Source: Clostridia bacterium (lineage in GTDB: Bacteria > Bacillota > Clostridia > Oscillospirales > Acutalibacteraceae). Taken from it: DNA of 40,500 bases. This document shows positions 6,329 through 16,300 of this stretch, piece by piece. The number at the start of each line of letters is the position of its first letter. Position 1 is the stretch's first letter. The notes beneath the pieces were generated by a model. The model was not told the DNA's origin and ran no database searches. It saw nothing but the letters and a program-made list of their open reading frames with translations. A program made the translations under genes and the position numbers. The DNA is taken from contig JAFRUA010000005.1 in assembly GCA_017434855.1 (NCBI GenBank), positions 1-40,500 on the forward strand, in the 5' to 3' direction.

Positions 6329-8668
6329 GGGTTCATCGTTCCTTTCTGTATTTGTTGATTCTGTTTCAGAATTTTTGATGCGGTACGGTTCGGCCGTGTC
6401 GTCCGCCGGCAGCGGGGCGGTTTCTTCTGCCGTGGGTGCAAACCGGCGCAGTCGCAGCGCGTTCAGCACCACACAGACCGAGCTCATGCTCATCGCCGCG
6501 GCGCCGATCATCGGCGACAGATGCACGCCGAATGCCGGGTCAAACACGCCGGCCGCCAGCGGAATGGCAATGACGTTGTAAAAGAATGCCCAAAACAGGC
6601 TCAGCCGGATGTTGCGGATGACGGCACGCGACAGACGGACCGCCGTCACCAGTGTGCGCAGGTCCTTTCGCATCAGCACCAGGTCGGCGCTTTCAATGGC
6701 GATGTCGGTGCCGTTCCCGATGGCAACGCCCACATCGGCGCGCGACAGGGCGGGCGCATCGTTGATGCCGTCGCCCACCATGGCCACCACCTTGCCCTGC
6801 TTTTGCAGATCGCGCACAGCGGCGTCTTTGTTTTGCGGCAGCACGTCGGCAATCACGGTGTCGATGGCCAGCCGTTCTCCCACAGCGCGGGCGGTGCGGG
6901 CGTTGTCTCCGGTCAGCATCACGCTTTCCAGCCCCATGCCGTGCAGCGCATGCACGGTTGCTTTGGCGGTCGGCTTTTCGGCGTCCGCCACGGCGATCAC
7001 GCCCAGAAGCGTTCCGTCCCGTGCGATCAGCAGCGGCGTTTTGCCCTCGCCGGAAAACTGCGCACACAGCGCATCGGCCGCCGCCGGGTCAACGCCGTTC
7101 GTTTCCATCAATTTACGGTTGCCCGCAAAGCAGCGCACACCGTCCACCGTTCCGCCGATGCCAAACCCGGCAAAGGACGCAAAATCTTCCACCGTCGGCA
7201 GCGGCAGCCCTGCGGCTTTTGCCGCAATCGCCCGGCCCAGCGGGTGTTCGCTTTGCTGCTCCAGCGCGGCGGCCAGCGTCAGCAGTTCTTGCTTTGTGGC
7301 GGCAAACGCCGTGACGTCGGTCACCTGGGGCGTGCCGTTGGTCAGGGTCCCGGTCTTGTCAAAGACGATCGTGTCCACGTCGCGCAGGCGCTCCATGGCG
7401 GCGGCACTTTTAAACAGCAGGCCGTTTTTTGCCGCCTGACCGGTGCCGACCATGATGGCCACCGGCGTGGCCAGTCCCAGCGCGCACGGGCAGGAGATCA
7501 CCAGCACCGAGATCGCATAGTTCAGCGCCCGGGCAAAATCGCGCGTTGCGGCAAACCAGACGCCGAAGCACACCAGAGCCACGCAAATCACCGCCGGCAC
7601 AAACACGCGGCTGACCCGGTCCGCCAGACGCGAAATGGGGGCCTTGCTGCCCGCCGCCTCCAGCGACAGGGCGATCATCTGCGACAGCGTGGTGGCGTCG
7701 CCGACCCGCGTTGCCTCAAACTGAAACGCGCCGCTTGTGTTGACGGATGCGCACAGCACATCGTCGCCCACCGTTTTTTCCGCCGGCATGCTTTCGCCGG
7801 TCAGGGCGCTCTGGTCCAGATATCCGGTGCCGGACACGATCACGCCGTCGGCGGGTACCTTGGTTCCCGGCCGTACCACAACGATATCGCCCACGGCAAG
7901 GGCTGCCGCGTCCACGGTGACCTCTTCCCCGTCGCGCAGCACCTGCGCGGTCGCGGGTTTCAGCGCGGTCAGCAACTGCAGCGCCGCCTTGGTCCTGCCC
8001 TTGGAGCGTTCCTCCAGAAACTTGCCCACGTCCACCAGCGTGACGATCATTGCGGCGGATTCAAAATACAGGTTCCCGTGCAACTGCGCCACCCGGTCCA
8101 TGTCGCCGGCACGCATGGCCAGAATGATCTGCACCGTGACAGCCACGCCATAAAAGAACGCGGCGGACGCGCCCATGGCGATCAGCGAATCCATATTCGG
8201 GGCGCGTTTCAGCAGCGCGCGAAAGCCGTTCACAAAATATTGCCGGTTCACGATCAGTACCGCCAGCGTCAGCACCAACTGCACCAGCGCAAAGATGTGC
8301 GCGTGGTCGTGCCCTGTGAGAAACGACGGCAGCGGCGCGCCGACCATGTGCCCCATCGAAACGTACATGAGGGGCAGCAGCAGCCCCAGCGACAGCACCA
8401 GCCGGCGGCGTTTGGCTGCCTCTGCGGCGTCGTCGGGGTCGGCGGCGCTCTTTTTCGGGTCGTGCACCGCGGCGCCGTAACCGGCGGCCTTGACCTTCAG
8501 GATGATATCGTTCGGCGTCAGGGCCGTGTCGTCATACTCCACGGTCATGGAATTCGTCAGCAGGTTCACCTGCACGTCCGTGGCGGCCTCCAGAGTTTCC
8601 ACCGCCTTCTGCACGCGGGCGCTGCACGCCGCGCACGACATGCCCGTCACGTCAAATTGTGTTTTCAT
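6098..8668 (-). CDS. copA: Copper-exporting P1B-type ATPase with C-terminal CopZ-like domain
   Basis: An 856-residue Cu(+) exporter. The N-terminal metal-binding domain has GMSCAAC (Cys12, Cys15). About eight membrane helices follow, with the CPC transport motif (SCPCALGLATP), the phosphorylation motif DKTGTLTNG and the hinge GDGINDAPA. After the last helix a hydrophilic linker leads into a second complete heavy-metal domain (GMHCGHC) like the chaperone CopZ. The fusion at the C-terminal end is unusual. ATG 8668 is chosen over the one 11 codons upstream because GAGGTGAT precedes it, and the upstream ATG lies within an operator-like palindrome. It is transcribed alone, with no CsoR or CopY gene nearby. 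Confidence 0.95.
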   Translation of the reverse strand: MKTQFDVTGMSCAACSARVQKAVETLEAATDVQVNLLTNSMTVEYDDTALTPNDIILKVKAAGYGAAVHDPKKSAADPDDAAEAAKRRRLVLSLGLLLPLMYVSMGHMVGAPLPSFLTGHDHAHIFALVQLVLTLAVLIVNRQYFVNGFRALLKRAPNMDSLIAMGASAAFFYGVAVTVQIILAMRAGDMDRVAQLHGNLYFESAAMIVTLVDVGKFLEERSKGRTKAALQLLTALKPATAQVLRDGEEVTVDAAALAVGDIVVVRPGTKVPADGVIVSGTGYLDQSALTGESMPAEKTVGDDVLCASVNTSGAFQFEATRVGDATTLSQMIALSLEAAGSKAPISRLADRVSRVFVPAVICVALVCFGVWFAATRDFARALNYAISVLVISCPCALGLATPVAIMVGTGQAAKNGLLFKSAAAMERLRDVDTIVFDKTGTLTNGTPQVTDVTAFAATKQELLTLAAALEQQSEHPLGRAIAAKAAGLPLPTVEDFASFAGFGIGGTVDGVRCFAGNRKLMETNGVDPAAADALCAQFSGEGKTPLLIARDGTLLGVIAVADAEKPTAKATVHALHGMGLESVMLTGDNARTARAVGERLAIDTVIADVLPQNKDAAVRDLQKQGKVVAMVGDGINDAPALSRADVGVAIGNGTDIAIESADLVLMRKDLRTLVTAVRLSRAVIRNIRLSLFWAFFYNVIAIPLAAGVFDPAFGVHLSPMIGAAAMSMSSVCVVLNALRLRRFAPTAEETAPLPADDTAEPYRIKNSETESTNTERNDEPMKKIIEVNGMHCGHCAAAVEKELCKLDGVKKAKADHEANRAVVTLGGDVTDDAIKAAVERAGFECGAIETKKGLFG

Positions 8669-8684
8669 GGCATCACCTCGCAAA

Positions 8685-8702
8685 GTTGAATAATCATTCA
8701 AC
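8685..8702. promoter_or_regulatory. Operator-like palindrome in the copA leader
   Basis: A perfect 7-bp inverted repeat, GTTGAAT-AATC-ATTCAAC, lies just downstream of the copA -10 element and before its ribosome site. The TGAA-N6-TTCA pattern resembles ArsR/SmtB-type metal-sensor operators. The cognate regulator is not in this window. Confidence 0.6.
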
Positions 8703-8712
8703 CGTCTGCTTT

Positions 8713-8741
8713 ATTATAGTACGCGGCGCGGTGATTGTCAA
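8713..8741 (-). promoter_or_regulatory. copA promoter
   Basis: A consensus leftward promoter: TTGACA (8736-8741), a 17-base spacer, then TATAAT (8713-8718). It is very strong by match, which fits a gene held off by a repressor at the adjacent palindrome. Confidence 0.85.
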
Positions 8742-8772
8742 GAGGAATGAAGAATGAGGAATGGAACCGATG

Positions 8773-8803
8773 AAAACCCCGCCACGCAAGCAAAGCGGCG
8801 GGG
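8773..8803 (-). terminator. Terminator of the lipoprotein gene
   Basis: Read leftward, CCCCGCC (8797-8803) pairs with GGCGGGG (8777-8783) and is followed by TTTT. It lies 35 bases after the stop codon of the lipoprotein gene. A short GAGGAATGAAGAATG-type tandem repeat (8742-8764) follows. Confidence 0.75.
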
Positions 8804-8837
8804 AGGGGATGGTGCTCTGGAACGCAATGTGTTTAAT

Positions 8838-11435
8838 TTACGCTGCCGTAGAATAAATGGTCGTGCATTCTCCTGTCTCCAGATTCTTTTCAAACAGGGC
8901 ACATTTCTTGTATTTGAACATCGAACGCCAACCGTTATACTGCGTGAACACGCCACTTGTCAAAAGAACGTATTCTGTGTTGCCTATTTTTTCGTAATAA
9001 CCAACACTCAGTATTTCAGATTCATCGCCGAACGAGCCGAGTTCTGCGTTACTGAATCCAGCATAATCATCTTTGTTCAATGCATTTAAATGTTCAATAT
9101 TTTCTATGTAATTCTTATAAGCGATGACATCCTCGTCTGCGCTGTCAATATCAATCACTACAAACGTGCCGAGTTCTGTCTCAATCTCTCCTGGCACCTC
9201 TGTTGCTTCACCTGTCTCCATGTTCATACACATGATACGGAACGACTGCGTGTAATGGCCGCTGCCCGCAATGTGCTGATAAACATAGAAAAGCTTGTTG
9301 TTGACAATGAACGGGGCCGTGAAAGAAAGATATCCGTTAGTCGAATGCAACTGCTCTTGATTTTCGACAGAGGACAGCGTTTCGGCGTGTTCCTTGTGCA
9401 GCTGCGTTGATGATTGCCCGTTTCCGCTGACGGTATAGATGCTGGTTTCCATTCCGTCGCTGCTTGTGCGATAGCAAACAACAGAGTGATCTGCGCAGAT
9501 CAAATATTCATCTTTGGAAATGATTGTCTTTTCCTGCGTCGTTGTGTTAATTGTAAAAATACTGTGTGTTTGATAATCAGCATCCTTTGCGACCAGATAG
9601 GTCCCGCCGTCGATCAGTCCAAGCAGAACGCCGTTGCCATGTTCTCTGCTGTCGCTGCCGTTGAGTGAACACGATTTCAACTTATAATTGTTGTAGCTGT
9701 AATCGACCGAGTTGGAATTATTCAGAAGTACCTGATAATAAATACGATCACCCCAAACGGCGATGTTTCCGGCGCCGGGTTCAGATAAAACAACGGTTTC
9801 CTCTCCGTTTCTGTTTCTGCAAATCAGTTGGTTTGCAGTATCGGAACGGAAATAATACGATCCGGACATGGTTTCGTCAGAGGTAAAAGAATCGTTGCGA
9901 TACTTCCAATAATATATGTTGCCGTCTTTATATACGACATTTCCAAACGCTGCCTTTGCGGCTTCTTCATTGCTCAGCGGCGGAACGTACCACTGAATGT
10001 CTGCGCCGCCGGCGGGTTCATAGCCGTCATAGCCGAATGCGCGATAACTCGTCAAAAGCAGGCTGCGCAAGGCCGCATCGTCGGCGCCTTCGATGTCAGA
10101 CTTCCAGACCTGGGACCAGGTCAGATGCAGGTCATCGCGGGCGGCAAAATAGTCTGCCTTGGCCTTTTCATAGGTTTCTTCAGACACGGGGTCGTCACCG
10201 AGCGCTGAAACGTAATAGATGTATTCTTCGCCGATCGTTGCGTCATAGACGCGGAAGAACAAATCATCGGCAACCACGGCGGTACCTTCCGTATGCAGAT
10301 CGCCATAAAATGTCCAGTTGCCCGCTCCGCCGGAGCGTTCAGTCCCGTGGCAGAAATAACGTGCTTCACCGGTCTTTTTGTCGCGCAGCAAAAGCGGCGT
10401 CTGTTCACCGTCAGGCGTGTTGGCGTCCGGAATAAAGTATTCATAGCCCGGGCCGCAATCCGGTTCGGATGAAAGGCTGTCTGCAAAACGGCACTGCATC
10501 GGAACCACAGTTTTGCTTGCCGGGTCAATGCGATAATAGAAATTATAATCGATCAGTCCGCTGCCGCCGGAATAGATATTGGTGTTCAGCTCAAGGACCC
10601 CGTCAAAATCAAGATCAAGGAAGATCAGGCTGTAGCTTCCGGTGTAAGAACTGTATTCTGCCAGATTCTGCATCCACACATCTCGGTTGTTCATATAAAT
10701 CGCCACGGCGTCTTCGGCAGACATGGCCGGTGCGCCCGGTTCGGCGTCGAATTCGATGGCGTCAAACTCCTGCATCGGCAGGGCGGCCTGCTTGTAGTCC
10801 TTTGCCGCGCGGTCATAGTCCGCCTGCGAAATCACTTCCAGATCGTCTGCATAGATTTCGCGCTCGTCGGCCGGCAGTTTTTCCGTCGTGCGATAGCAGG
10901 TGTTCATGCCGTCGATCATCATGCTTTCGTCACGGATGAGGGTTTCGGTTTCGGCCAGTTCGCCGTTCTGAATCTCATAGAACGTCGTGACGTCCAGGTG
11001 CGCATAATCGTCGTCTGTTTTCACCAGACGGTGGTCCTCGGCCAGGGTGAGCACGGTGTCTGCCGCCGTGTCGATCAACTGTTTGATGCTGCCGGCGTCA
11101 ACGGTAAACAGGTCATAGACCCTGGCGCTTTCGTCCTTGCGGCCGATGAACAGCTCCGGCGTCTTGTCGCCGTTCAGGTCCAGGAAGGCGAACGACGGCT
11201 CAGCCGTCTTTTCCAGCGTCGCAAGGTTCGGTGACAGGTTGTTTTCGATGAACTTTTCGCGCGGCCAGTTTTCGTCAAACGCCTGCTTGTACTTTTTCAG
11301 CACGGGAGCATAGAGAGTTTCATATTCCGCCGTGTCTTCCGGTTTGGCTTTGGTGCCGGATTTCTTTTTCACGCAGCCCGCAAACGACGTCAGCAGCAGA
11401 ACGAGGGTGAGCAGCAGGGCAAGGGTCCGTTTCAT
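8838..11435 (-). CDS. Large lipoprotein with EF-hand-like loops and DUF5050-like repeats
   Basis: An 865-residue exported protein. ATG 11435 has GAAAGGAG upstream. Residues 1-21 form a lipoprotein signal ending in LTSFAGC, so it is probably anchored on the outer face of the membrane through Cys21. Two acidic loops (DLNGDKTPELFIG near 85; DLDFDGVLELN near 275) resemble calcium-binding EF-hand or VCBS loops. The C-terminal half has repeated motifs such as YKDGNIYYWKY and WGDRIYYQV, typical of DUF5050 beta-propeller-like proteins of Firmicutes. No catalytic residues are recognised. It is monocistronic, with its own promoter and terminator. A surface binding or sensing role is a guess. Confidence 0.82.
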   Translation of the reverse strand: MKRTLALLLTLVLLLTSFAGCVKKKSGTKAKPEDTAEYETLYAPVLKKYKQAFDENWPREKFIENNLSPNLATLEKTAEPSFAFLDLNGDKTPELFIGRKDESARVYDLFTVDAGSIKQLIDTAADTVLTLAEDHRLVKTDDDYAHLDVTTFYEIQNGELAETETLIRDESMMIDGMNTCYRTTEKLPADEREIYADDLEVISQADYDRAAKDYKQAALPMQEFDAIEFDAEPGAPAMSAEDAVAIYMNNRDVWMQNLAEYSSYTGSYSLIFLDLDFDGVLELNTNIYSGGSGLIDYNFYYRIDPASKTVVPMQCRFADSLSSEPDCGPGYEYFIPDANTPDGEQTPLLLRDKKTGEARYFCHGTERSGGAGNWTFYGDLHTEGTAVVADDLFFRVYDATIGEEYIYYVSALGDDPVSEETYEKAKADYFAARDDLHLTWSQVWKSDIEGADDAALRSLLLTSYRAFGYDGYEPAGGADIQWYVPPLSNEEAAKAAFGNVVYKDGNIYYWKYRNDSFTSDETMSGSYYFRSDTANQLICRNRNGEETVVLSEPGAGNIAVWGDRIYYQVLLNNSNSVDYSYNNYKLKSCSLNGSDSREHGNGVLLGLIDGGTYLVAKDADYQTHSIFTINTTTQEKTIISKDEYLICADHSVVCYRTSSDGMETSIYTVSGNGQSSTQLHKEHAETLSSVENQEQLHSTNGYLSFTAPFIVNNKLFYVYQHIAGSGHYTQSFRIMCMNMETGEATEVPGEIETELGTFVVIDIDSADEDVIAYKNYIENIEHLNALNKDDYAGFSNAELGSFGDESEILSVGYYEKIGNTEYVLLTSGVFTQYNGWRSMFKYKKCALFEKNLETGECTTIYSTAA

Positions 11436-11469
11436 AAAAGTCTCTCCTTTCAGTGAAAACACTGCGTTC

Positions 11470-11498
11470 ATTTTATCATACCGTGCCGAAATTTGCAA
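11470..11498 (-). promoter_or_regulatory. Promoter of the lipoprotein gene
   Basis: Leftward TTGCAA (11493-11498), 17-base spacer, TAAAAT (11470-11475). Confidence 0.7.
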
Positions 11499-11520
11499 GC
11501 GCCTTTTCGTGTACGCCAAA

Positions 11521-11592
11521 AACGTCGAGAAAAGAAAAACAAAATTCGGGTATGGGCGCAGCCCGTCCAAAGAAAGCACAAAAACAGGGCGC
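11521..11592. repeat. 72-bp dispersed intergenic repeat, copy 1
   Basis: This 72-base stretch (beginning AACGTCGAGAAAAG) recurs at 40284-40355 in the same orientation with 4 differences. It contains a GGGC-rich hairpin near 11555-11569. Read leftward both copies could encode a similar short peptide, but there is no ribosome site and the frames diverge at the edges, so it is treated as a non-coding repeat. Confidence 0.8.
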
Positions 11593-11685
11593 AGCGTTTT
11601 CTCTGCGTCCTGCTTTCGATCAATCTGTTGTTTTTCTTTTGGCTTTTCGCGAAATGCGACAGCCCCGTTCGGTTTTGTTGTACGC

Positions 11686-13128
11686 TTAATACGCTTTACC
11701 CCAATAGACCATGTGCTTTGCCGGCTTGCCGCAGCAGACGCACACGTCGCTCAGGTGCTCCTGCGCAAAGGGGATGCACCGCGAACCCACGCCGGTGACT
11801 TCCTTGACCTTGTCTTCGCAGGCTTCGTCGCCGCACCACATGGCTTTGACAAAGCCGTCGCCGTGTTCGTTCAGCGCGGCGGTGATCTCGTCCATCGTTG
11901 TGCAGGCATAGGTTCTGCGCTCGCGGTTTTCCAGTGCGCTTTGATACAGTGCGTCGCGCACCTCGCCGAGCTTTGCCTTCACGGTGTCGGCCAGATTGTC
12001 CAGCGAAGCGACCGTCTTTTCGCGGTTGTGGCGGGTGACCAGCACGCAGGCGTTGTTTTCGATGTCGCGCGGGCCAAGCTCGATGCGCACGGGCACGCCC
12101 TTCATTTCATATTCGGCAAACTTCCAGCCGGGGCTGTTGTCGCTGCTGTCCAGCTTGACGCGGATGCCGCCCGCTTCCAGCGCGGCTTTGACCTCGTTGG
12201 CCTTTTCCAGTACGCCGGGCTTGTGCATCGCCACGGGCACGATGACCGCCTGGATGGGCGCGACCGCCGGCGGCAGCACCAGGCCGTTGTTGTCGCCGTG
12301 GGTCATGATGACGGCGCCGATCAGCCGGGTCGTGACGCCCCACGACGTCTGGTGCGGATATTCCAGCTTGTTTTCTTTGCTCTGGTACTGGATGCCGAAG
12401 GCCTTTGCAAACCCGTCGCCGAAGTAGTGCGACGTGCCGGCCTGCAGCGCCTTGCCGTCGTGCATCAGCGCCTCGATCGCATAGGTCGAGACCGCGCCGG
12501 CAAACTTGTCGCTTTCGGTCTTTTGCCCCTTGACCACGGGCATGGCGAGGTACTGTTCACAGAAATCGGCATAGACGTTCAGCATGCGCTCGGTCTCTTC
12601 CACCGCTTCTTCGGCCGTGGCGTGGATGGTGTGGCCTTCCTGCCACAGGAACTCGCGCGAGCGCAGGAACGGGCGGGTGGTCTTTTCCCACCGCACGACC
12701 GACACCCACTGGTTATACAGCTTTGGCAAATCGCGGTGCGACTGGATGATGTTGGCATAGTGCTCGCAAAACAGCGTTTCGCTTGTCGGACGCACGCAAA
12801 GGCGCTCTTCCAGCTTTTCGTTGCCGCCGTGCGTCACCCACGCGACCTCCGGCGCAAAGCCTTCCACATGGTCCTTTTCCTTTTGCAAAAGGCTTTCCGG
12901 GATGAACATGGGCATGCAGACGTTCTCATGCCCAGTCGCCTTGAACATGCCGTCCAGGATTTTCTGCATGTGCTCCCAGATGGCGTAGCCGAAGGGGCGA
13001 ATGACCATGCAGCCCTTGACAGAGGTGTATTCGATCAGCTCTGCCTTTTTGACGATGTCGGTGTACCATTTTGCAAAATCTTCTTCCATGGACGTGATAT
13101 CGTCCACCATTTTCTTTTGTTGAGCCAT
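11686..13128 (-). CDS. proS: Prolyl-tRNA synthetase, eukaryote/archaea-type short form
   Basis: A 480-residue class II synthetase that charges tRNA-Pro. The ATG at 13128 has GGAGGTTTAT upstream. Family features are seen in order: motif 2 region VRPTSETLF and [22 protein letters not shown]; motif 3 region [18 protein letters not shown]; the anticodon-binding domain from about 290; and a C-terminal extension with paired cysteines (CGDEAC, CVCCGK) that binds zinc in this type. It lacks the editing INS domain of the long bacterial form, matching the type found in many clostridia. It lies downstream of ileS, separated by an inverted repeat. Confidence 0.96.
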   Translation of the reverse strand: MAQQKKMVDDITSMEEDFAKWYTDIVKKAELIEYTSVKGCMVIRPFGYAIWEHMQKILDGMFKATGHENVCMPMFIPESLLQKEKDHVEGFAPEVAWVTHGGNEKLEERLCVRPTSETLFCEHYANIIQSHRDLPKLYNQWVSVVRWEKTTRPFLRSREFLWQEGHTIHATAEEAVEETERMLNVYADFCEQYLAMPVVKGQKTESDKFAGAVSTYAIEALMHDGKALQAGTSHYFGDGFAKAFGIQYQSKENKLEYPHQTSWGVTTRLIGAVIMTHGDNNGLVLPPAVAPIQAVIVPVAMHKPGVLEKANEVKAALEAGGIRVKLDSSDNSPGWKFAEYEMKGVPVRIELGPRDIENNACVLVTRHNREKTVASLDNLADTVKAKLGEVRDALYQSALENRERRTYACTTMDEITAALNEHGDGFVKAMWCGDEACEDKVKEVTGVGSRCIPFAQEHLSDVCVCCGKPAKHMVYWGKAY

Positions 13129-13151
13129 AGATAAACCTCCGGTTTATTATC

Positions 13152-13291
13152 GTGTGCAGTTTGCAGTGTGGAGTGTGCAGTTGTCGCGCGGCGCAAATCG
13201 TCTTCATTTATGTGTTCTTGCGCCGGTGATGTTTTCCTTTGTTCGCGGGGCTGCGCGTGTAACTGCACATTGCAAACTTCACACTGCACAC
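13152..13291. repeat. Imperfect inverted repeat between ileS and proS
   Basis: Arms of 31 bases at 13152-13182 (GTGTGCAGTTTGCAG...) and 13261-13291 are reverse complements with several mismatches, enclosing about 78 bases. Each arm is itself built from tandem TGCAGT-like units. A large cruciform or RNA hairpin could form between the two synthetase genes. Confidence 0.65.
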
Positions 13292-13296
13292 TGATG

Positions 13297-13314
13297 AAAA
13301 GGCTTACGCCTTTT
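13297..13314 (-). terminator. Short hairpin at the ileS stop codon
   Basis: Read leftward, AAAAGGC-GTAA-GCCTTTT is a perfect 7-bp stem whose GUAA tetraloop contains the ileS stop codon, ending in a short T-run. It is a possible weak terminator or mRNA end stabiliser. Confidence 0.4.
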
Positions 13315-16300
13315 TTACGCCGATCGTCACCACCGCATCGGCAATGTCGACATCTTTGCTCAGGTCGGCGTCGGAAATCGGATCAAAGGAAAGCGTGTCT
13401 GCCAGCAGCTCGGCGGCCATGTGGTTGCTGCTGTCTTTCAGCGCGGCAAGGATGGCGGCGTCGGCCGTGGTCAGCGACAGGGTGATGTGCTGCTCCACCT
13501 CATAGCCCGCTTCTTTGCGGATAAGCTGGCACTGACGCACCGTGTCGCGCACGATGCCTTCCTTGACCAGCGCGTCGGTCAGCACCACGTCCAGGGCCAC
13601 CACGGTCTTGTCGGCCGTTTCGGTCGAAACGATGCCGGCCTTGGTTTTGGTGGCGATGTTGAAGATCGCCGGGGGATATGCTTCGTCAAAGCCCTTGACC
13701 AGCACGTTGTCGCCGTTCTTCGCCGCGGCCACATAAGAAGCCATCTCGTCGGCGTCGGCAGCTTCCAGCGCCTGCTTCATCCGGTTGACGTTCTGTTTCA
13801 GCACGGCGCCGGCCGCACGGAAGTTCAATGTCAAAAAGCTGTCTTCCAGTTTGGCGGTGTCGGTCACATGGACCAGCGTCTTGATGTTCAGCTCGTCCAG
13901 GATGTTCTTTTCAAACACGGAAAGCTGCGCCATCTTGGCGTCGTCACAGGCCACAAACAGCGTTGCCAGCGGCTGGCGGACCTTGATCTGGTGCTCGTTG
14001 CGCAGACGCATCGCCACGGCGATGACCTCGCGCGCATCGGCGGTCTGCTGCAGAATGCCGTCGTCGGCAAAGCCTTCCAGCGGCTTTGGCCAGTCGGCCA
14101 GGTGGATGCTCAGCGGCGCGTCCGGCGTCACGCGGCGGATCATGGTCTGCCAGATCTCTTCGGTCATGAAGGGGATGATCGGCGCCATCACCAGCGCGCA
14201 GGTACGGATCGCATGGAACAGCACCCAATAGGCCAGCGTCTTGTCGGCCTCGTCGCCTGTCTTCCAGAAGCGGCGGCGGTTGGTGCGGATGTACCAGTTG
14301 GAAATGTCGTCCACAAAGATTTCAAAGTCCTTGATGACGTTGTACGCCTTGAAGTCGTCCATCTGGGCGGTGGCCTTTTTCAGGAACTCGTTGGTGCGGA
14401 TGACGAGCCACTTGTCGGTGACGGTCATCTTCGCCTTGTCGGGCACATAGCCCTCCAGGTTCGGCTTGTCGATCTTTGCATACGTCTCAAAGAAGGTATA
14501 GGCGTTCCAGAACGACAGCAGCTTGCGGCGGGCCTCGTCGCCGAGGTTGAAGCCGAAGCGCACGTCGTTGGCCACCGGCGCGCCGGCGTACATATAACGC
14601 ACGGTGTCGGCGCCGATCTTTTCGGCCGCTTCGTCAAAACGGATCATGAACCCGGTCTTGGAGAATTTTGCGCCGCTTTCCTGTACCACGCTGCTGTGGC
14701 AAAGCACGCGCTCATAGGGCGCGCGGTCCTCGAGGACGACGCTCATGAACAGCAGGGAATAGAACCACAACCGCACCTGTTCGCGCATCTCGACGACCCA
14801 GTCGGCCGGATAGTTCTTTTTCCATTCCTCTTTGTCGCTGAAATACCCGGTCGTGGAAAACGGCACGATGCCGGCGTCCAGCCACACGTCGCCGATCTCG
14901 CTGATGCGCTGCACCGGCGCGCCGCACTTCGGGCACTTGATCTTGATCTCGTCGATCCACGGGCGGTGCAGCTCCGGCAGGGCGTCCACCTGTGCCGGGT
15001 CCACCGCGCGCTCGCGCAGCTCCGCTTTGCTGCCGATCACATGGACGTGGCCGCATGTTTCACACACATAGAACGGCAGCGGCATACCGTAATAACGCTT
15101 TCTGGAGATGTTCCAGTCGCCCATGTTGTTGAGCCAGTCGATCATGCGCTTGCCGTTGGATTCCGGCTCCCACTTGACGGCGTTTGCCGCTTTGATCAGG
15201 CGCGGCTTCAGCTCGGCGGTGCGGATGTACCACGCGGGCACCAGACGGAAGATGACCTCGCTCTTGCAGCGCCAGCAGACGGGGTAGCTGTGCTCGATGG
15301 GCACGATTTTATAGAGCTTTCCGCGCGCTTCCAGTTCGTCAAAGACCAACTGCGCGACCTCGCCGGTGCCGTGGCCGGTCATGAAGCCGAAGCCCGGCAG
15401 AATGACGCCCATGTCGTCCACGGGCATGACCTCCGGCAGACCGAGCTGCTTGCCCAGCTCGTTGTCTTCGATACCGCAGCCCGGGGCGATGTGCACCACG
15501 CCCACGCCCTCTTCGGCGTCCACGTCGCTCCACGCGACGATCCTGTGGGTGAAGCCCTGCTGCTTTTCAAATTCGGGGAAGCAGGTCTCATATTCCAGCC
15601 CGACCAGCTCGCTGCCCTTGAACATGCGCAGCACCGCCTCTTTGTCGTCGCCGAGGTACTTGATCGCGTTCTTCGCGAGGAAGAGCGTACCTTCGTCGCT
15701 CTTGACCTTCACTTCCACATAGTCGATCTCGGGGTTCACGGCCAGCGCCACGTTGGACGACAGGGTCCACGGCGTCGTGGTCCAGACCATGATCTTGCTG
15801 TTTGACCCCACGATCGGCAGCTTAAAGAATACGGAGTTGTGGGTGATGTTTTTATAGGAGCCGGTCATCTCGTGCTCGCTCAGCGAGGTGCCGCACCGCG
15901 GGCACCACGGCATCGGCTTGTATTCGCGCTGGATCCAGCCGTTGTCGTCGCACTTTTTGAGGAAGTGCCAGATGCCGCCGATGTTGACGTCGGTGTTGGT
16001 GAAATAGGAGTTGTCCCACTGCATCCACTGGCCCAGGCGCTTCGACTGTTCGGTGATGATGCCGGAAAAGTGACGCACGCGCTCCTTGCACTGCTCGGTG
16101 AACTTGTCCATGCCATAGTTTTCGATGTCCTTTTTCGTGGCAAAGCCGAGCTGTTTTTCCACCTCCACCTCGACCCACAGGCCCTGCGAGTCAAAGCCGT
16201 TCTGGCACCGGCAGTATTTGCCGCGCATGGACTGATAGCGGATGAACGTATCCTTCAGCGTGCGGCCCCAGGCGTGGTGGATGCCCATCGGGTTGTTGGC

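Noticed and set aside
6521-8689. A 722-codon open frame opposite copA, with similar long frames opposite ppdK (22388-24556), ileS (13421-15805) and the ABC permease (26372-29056)
   Set aside because: Each lies antisense to a clearly recognised gene, has low-complexity His/Arg/Gln/Gly-rich composition and lacks a ribosome site. Long mirror frames are expected from GC-rich third codon positions.
11500-11579. A peptide frame (LRPYPNFVFLFSTF) similar to one at 40270-40350
   Set aside because: It comes from the two copies of the 72-bp repeat. No ribosome site is present, and in copy 1 it would only extend the lipoprotein upstream of its clear signal peptide.
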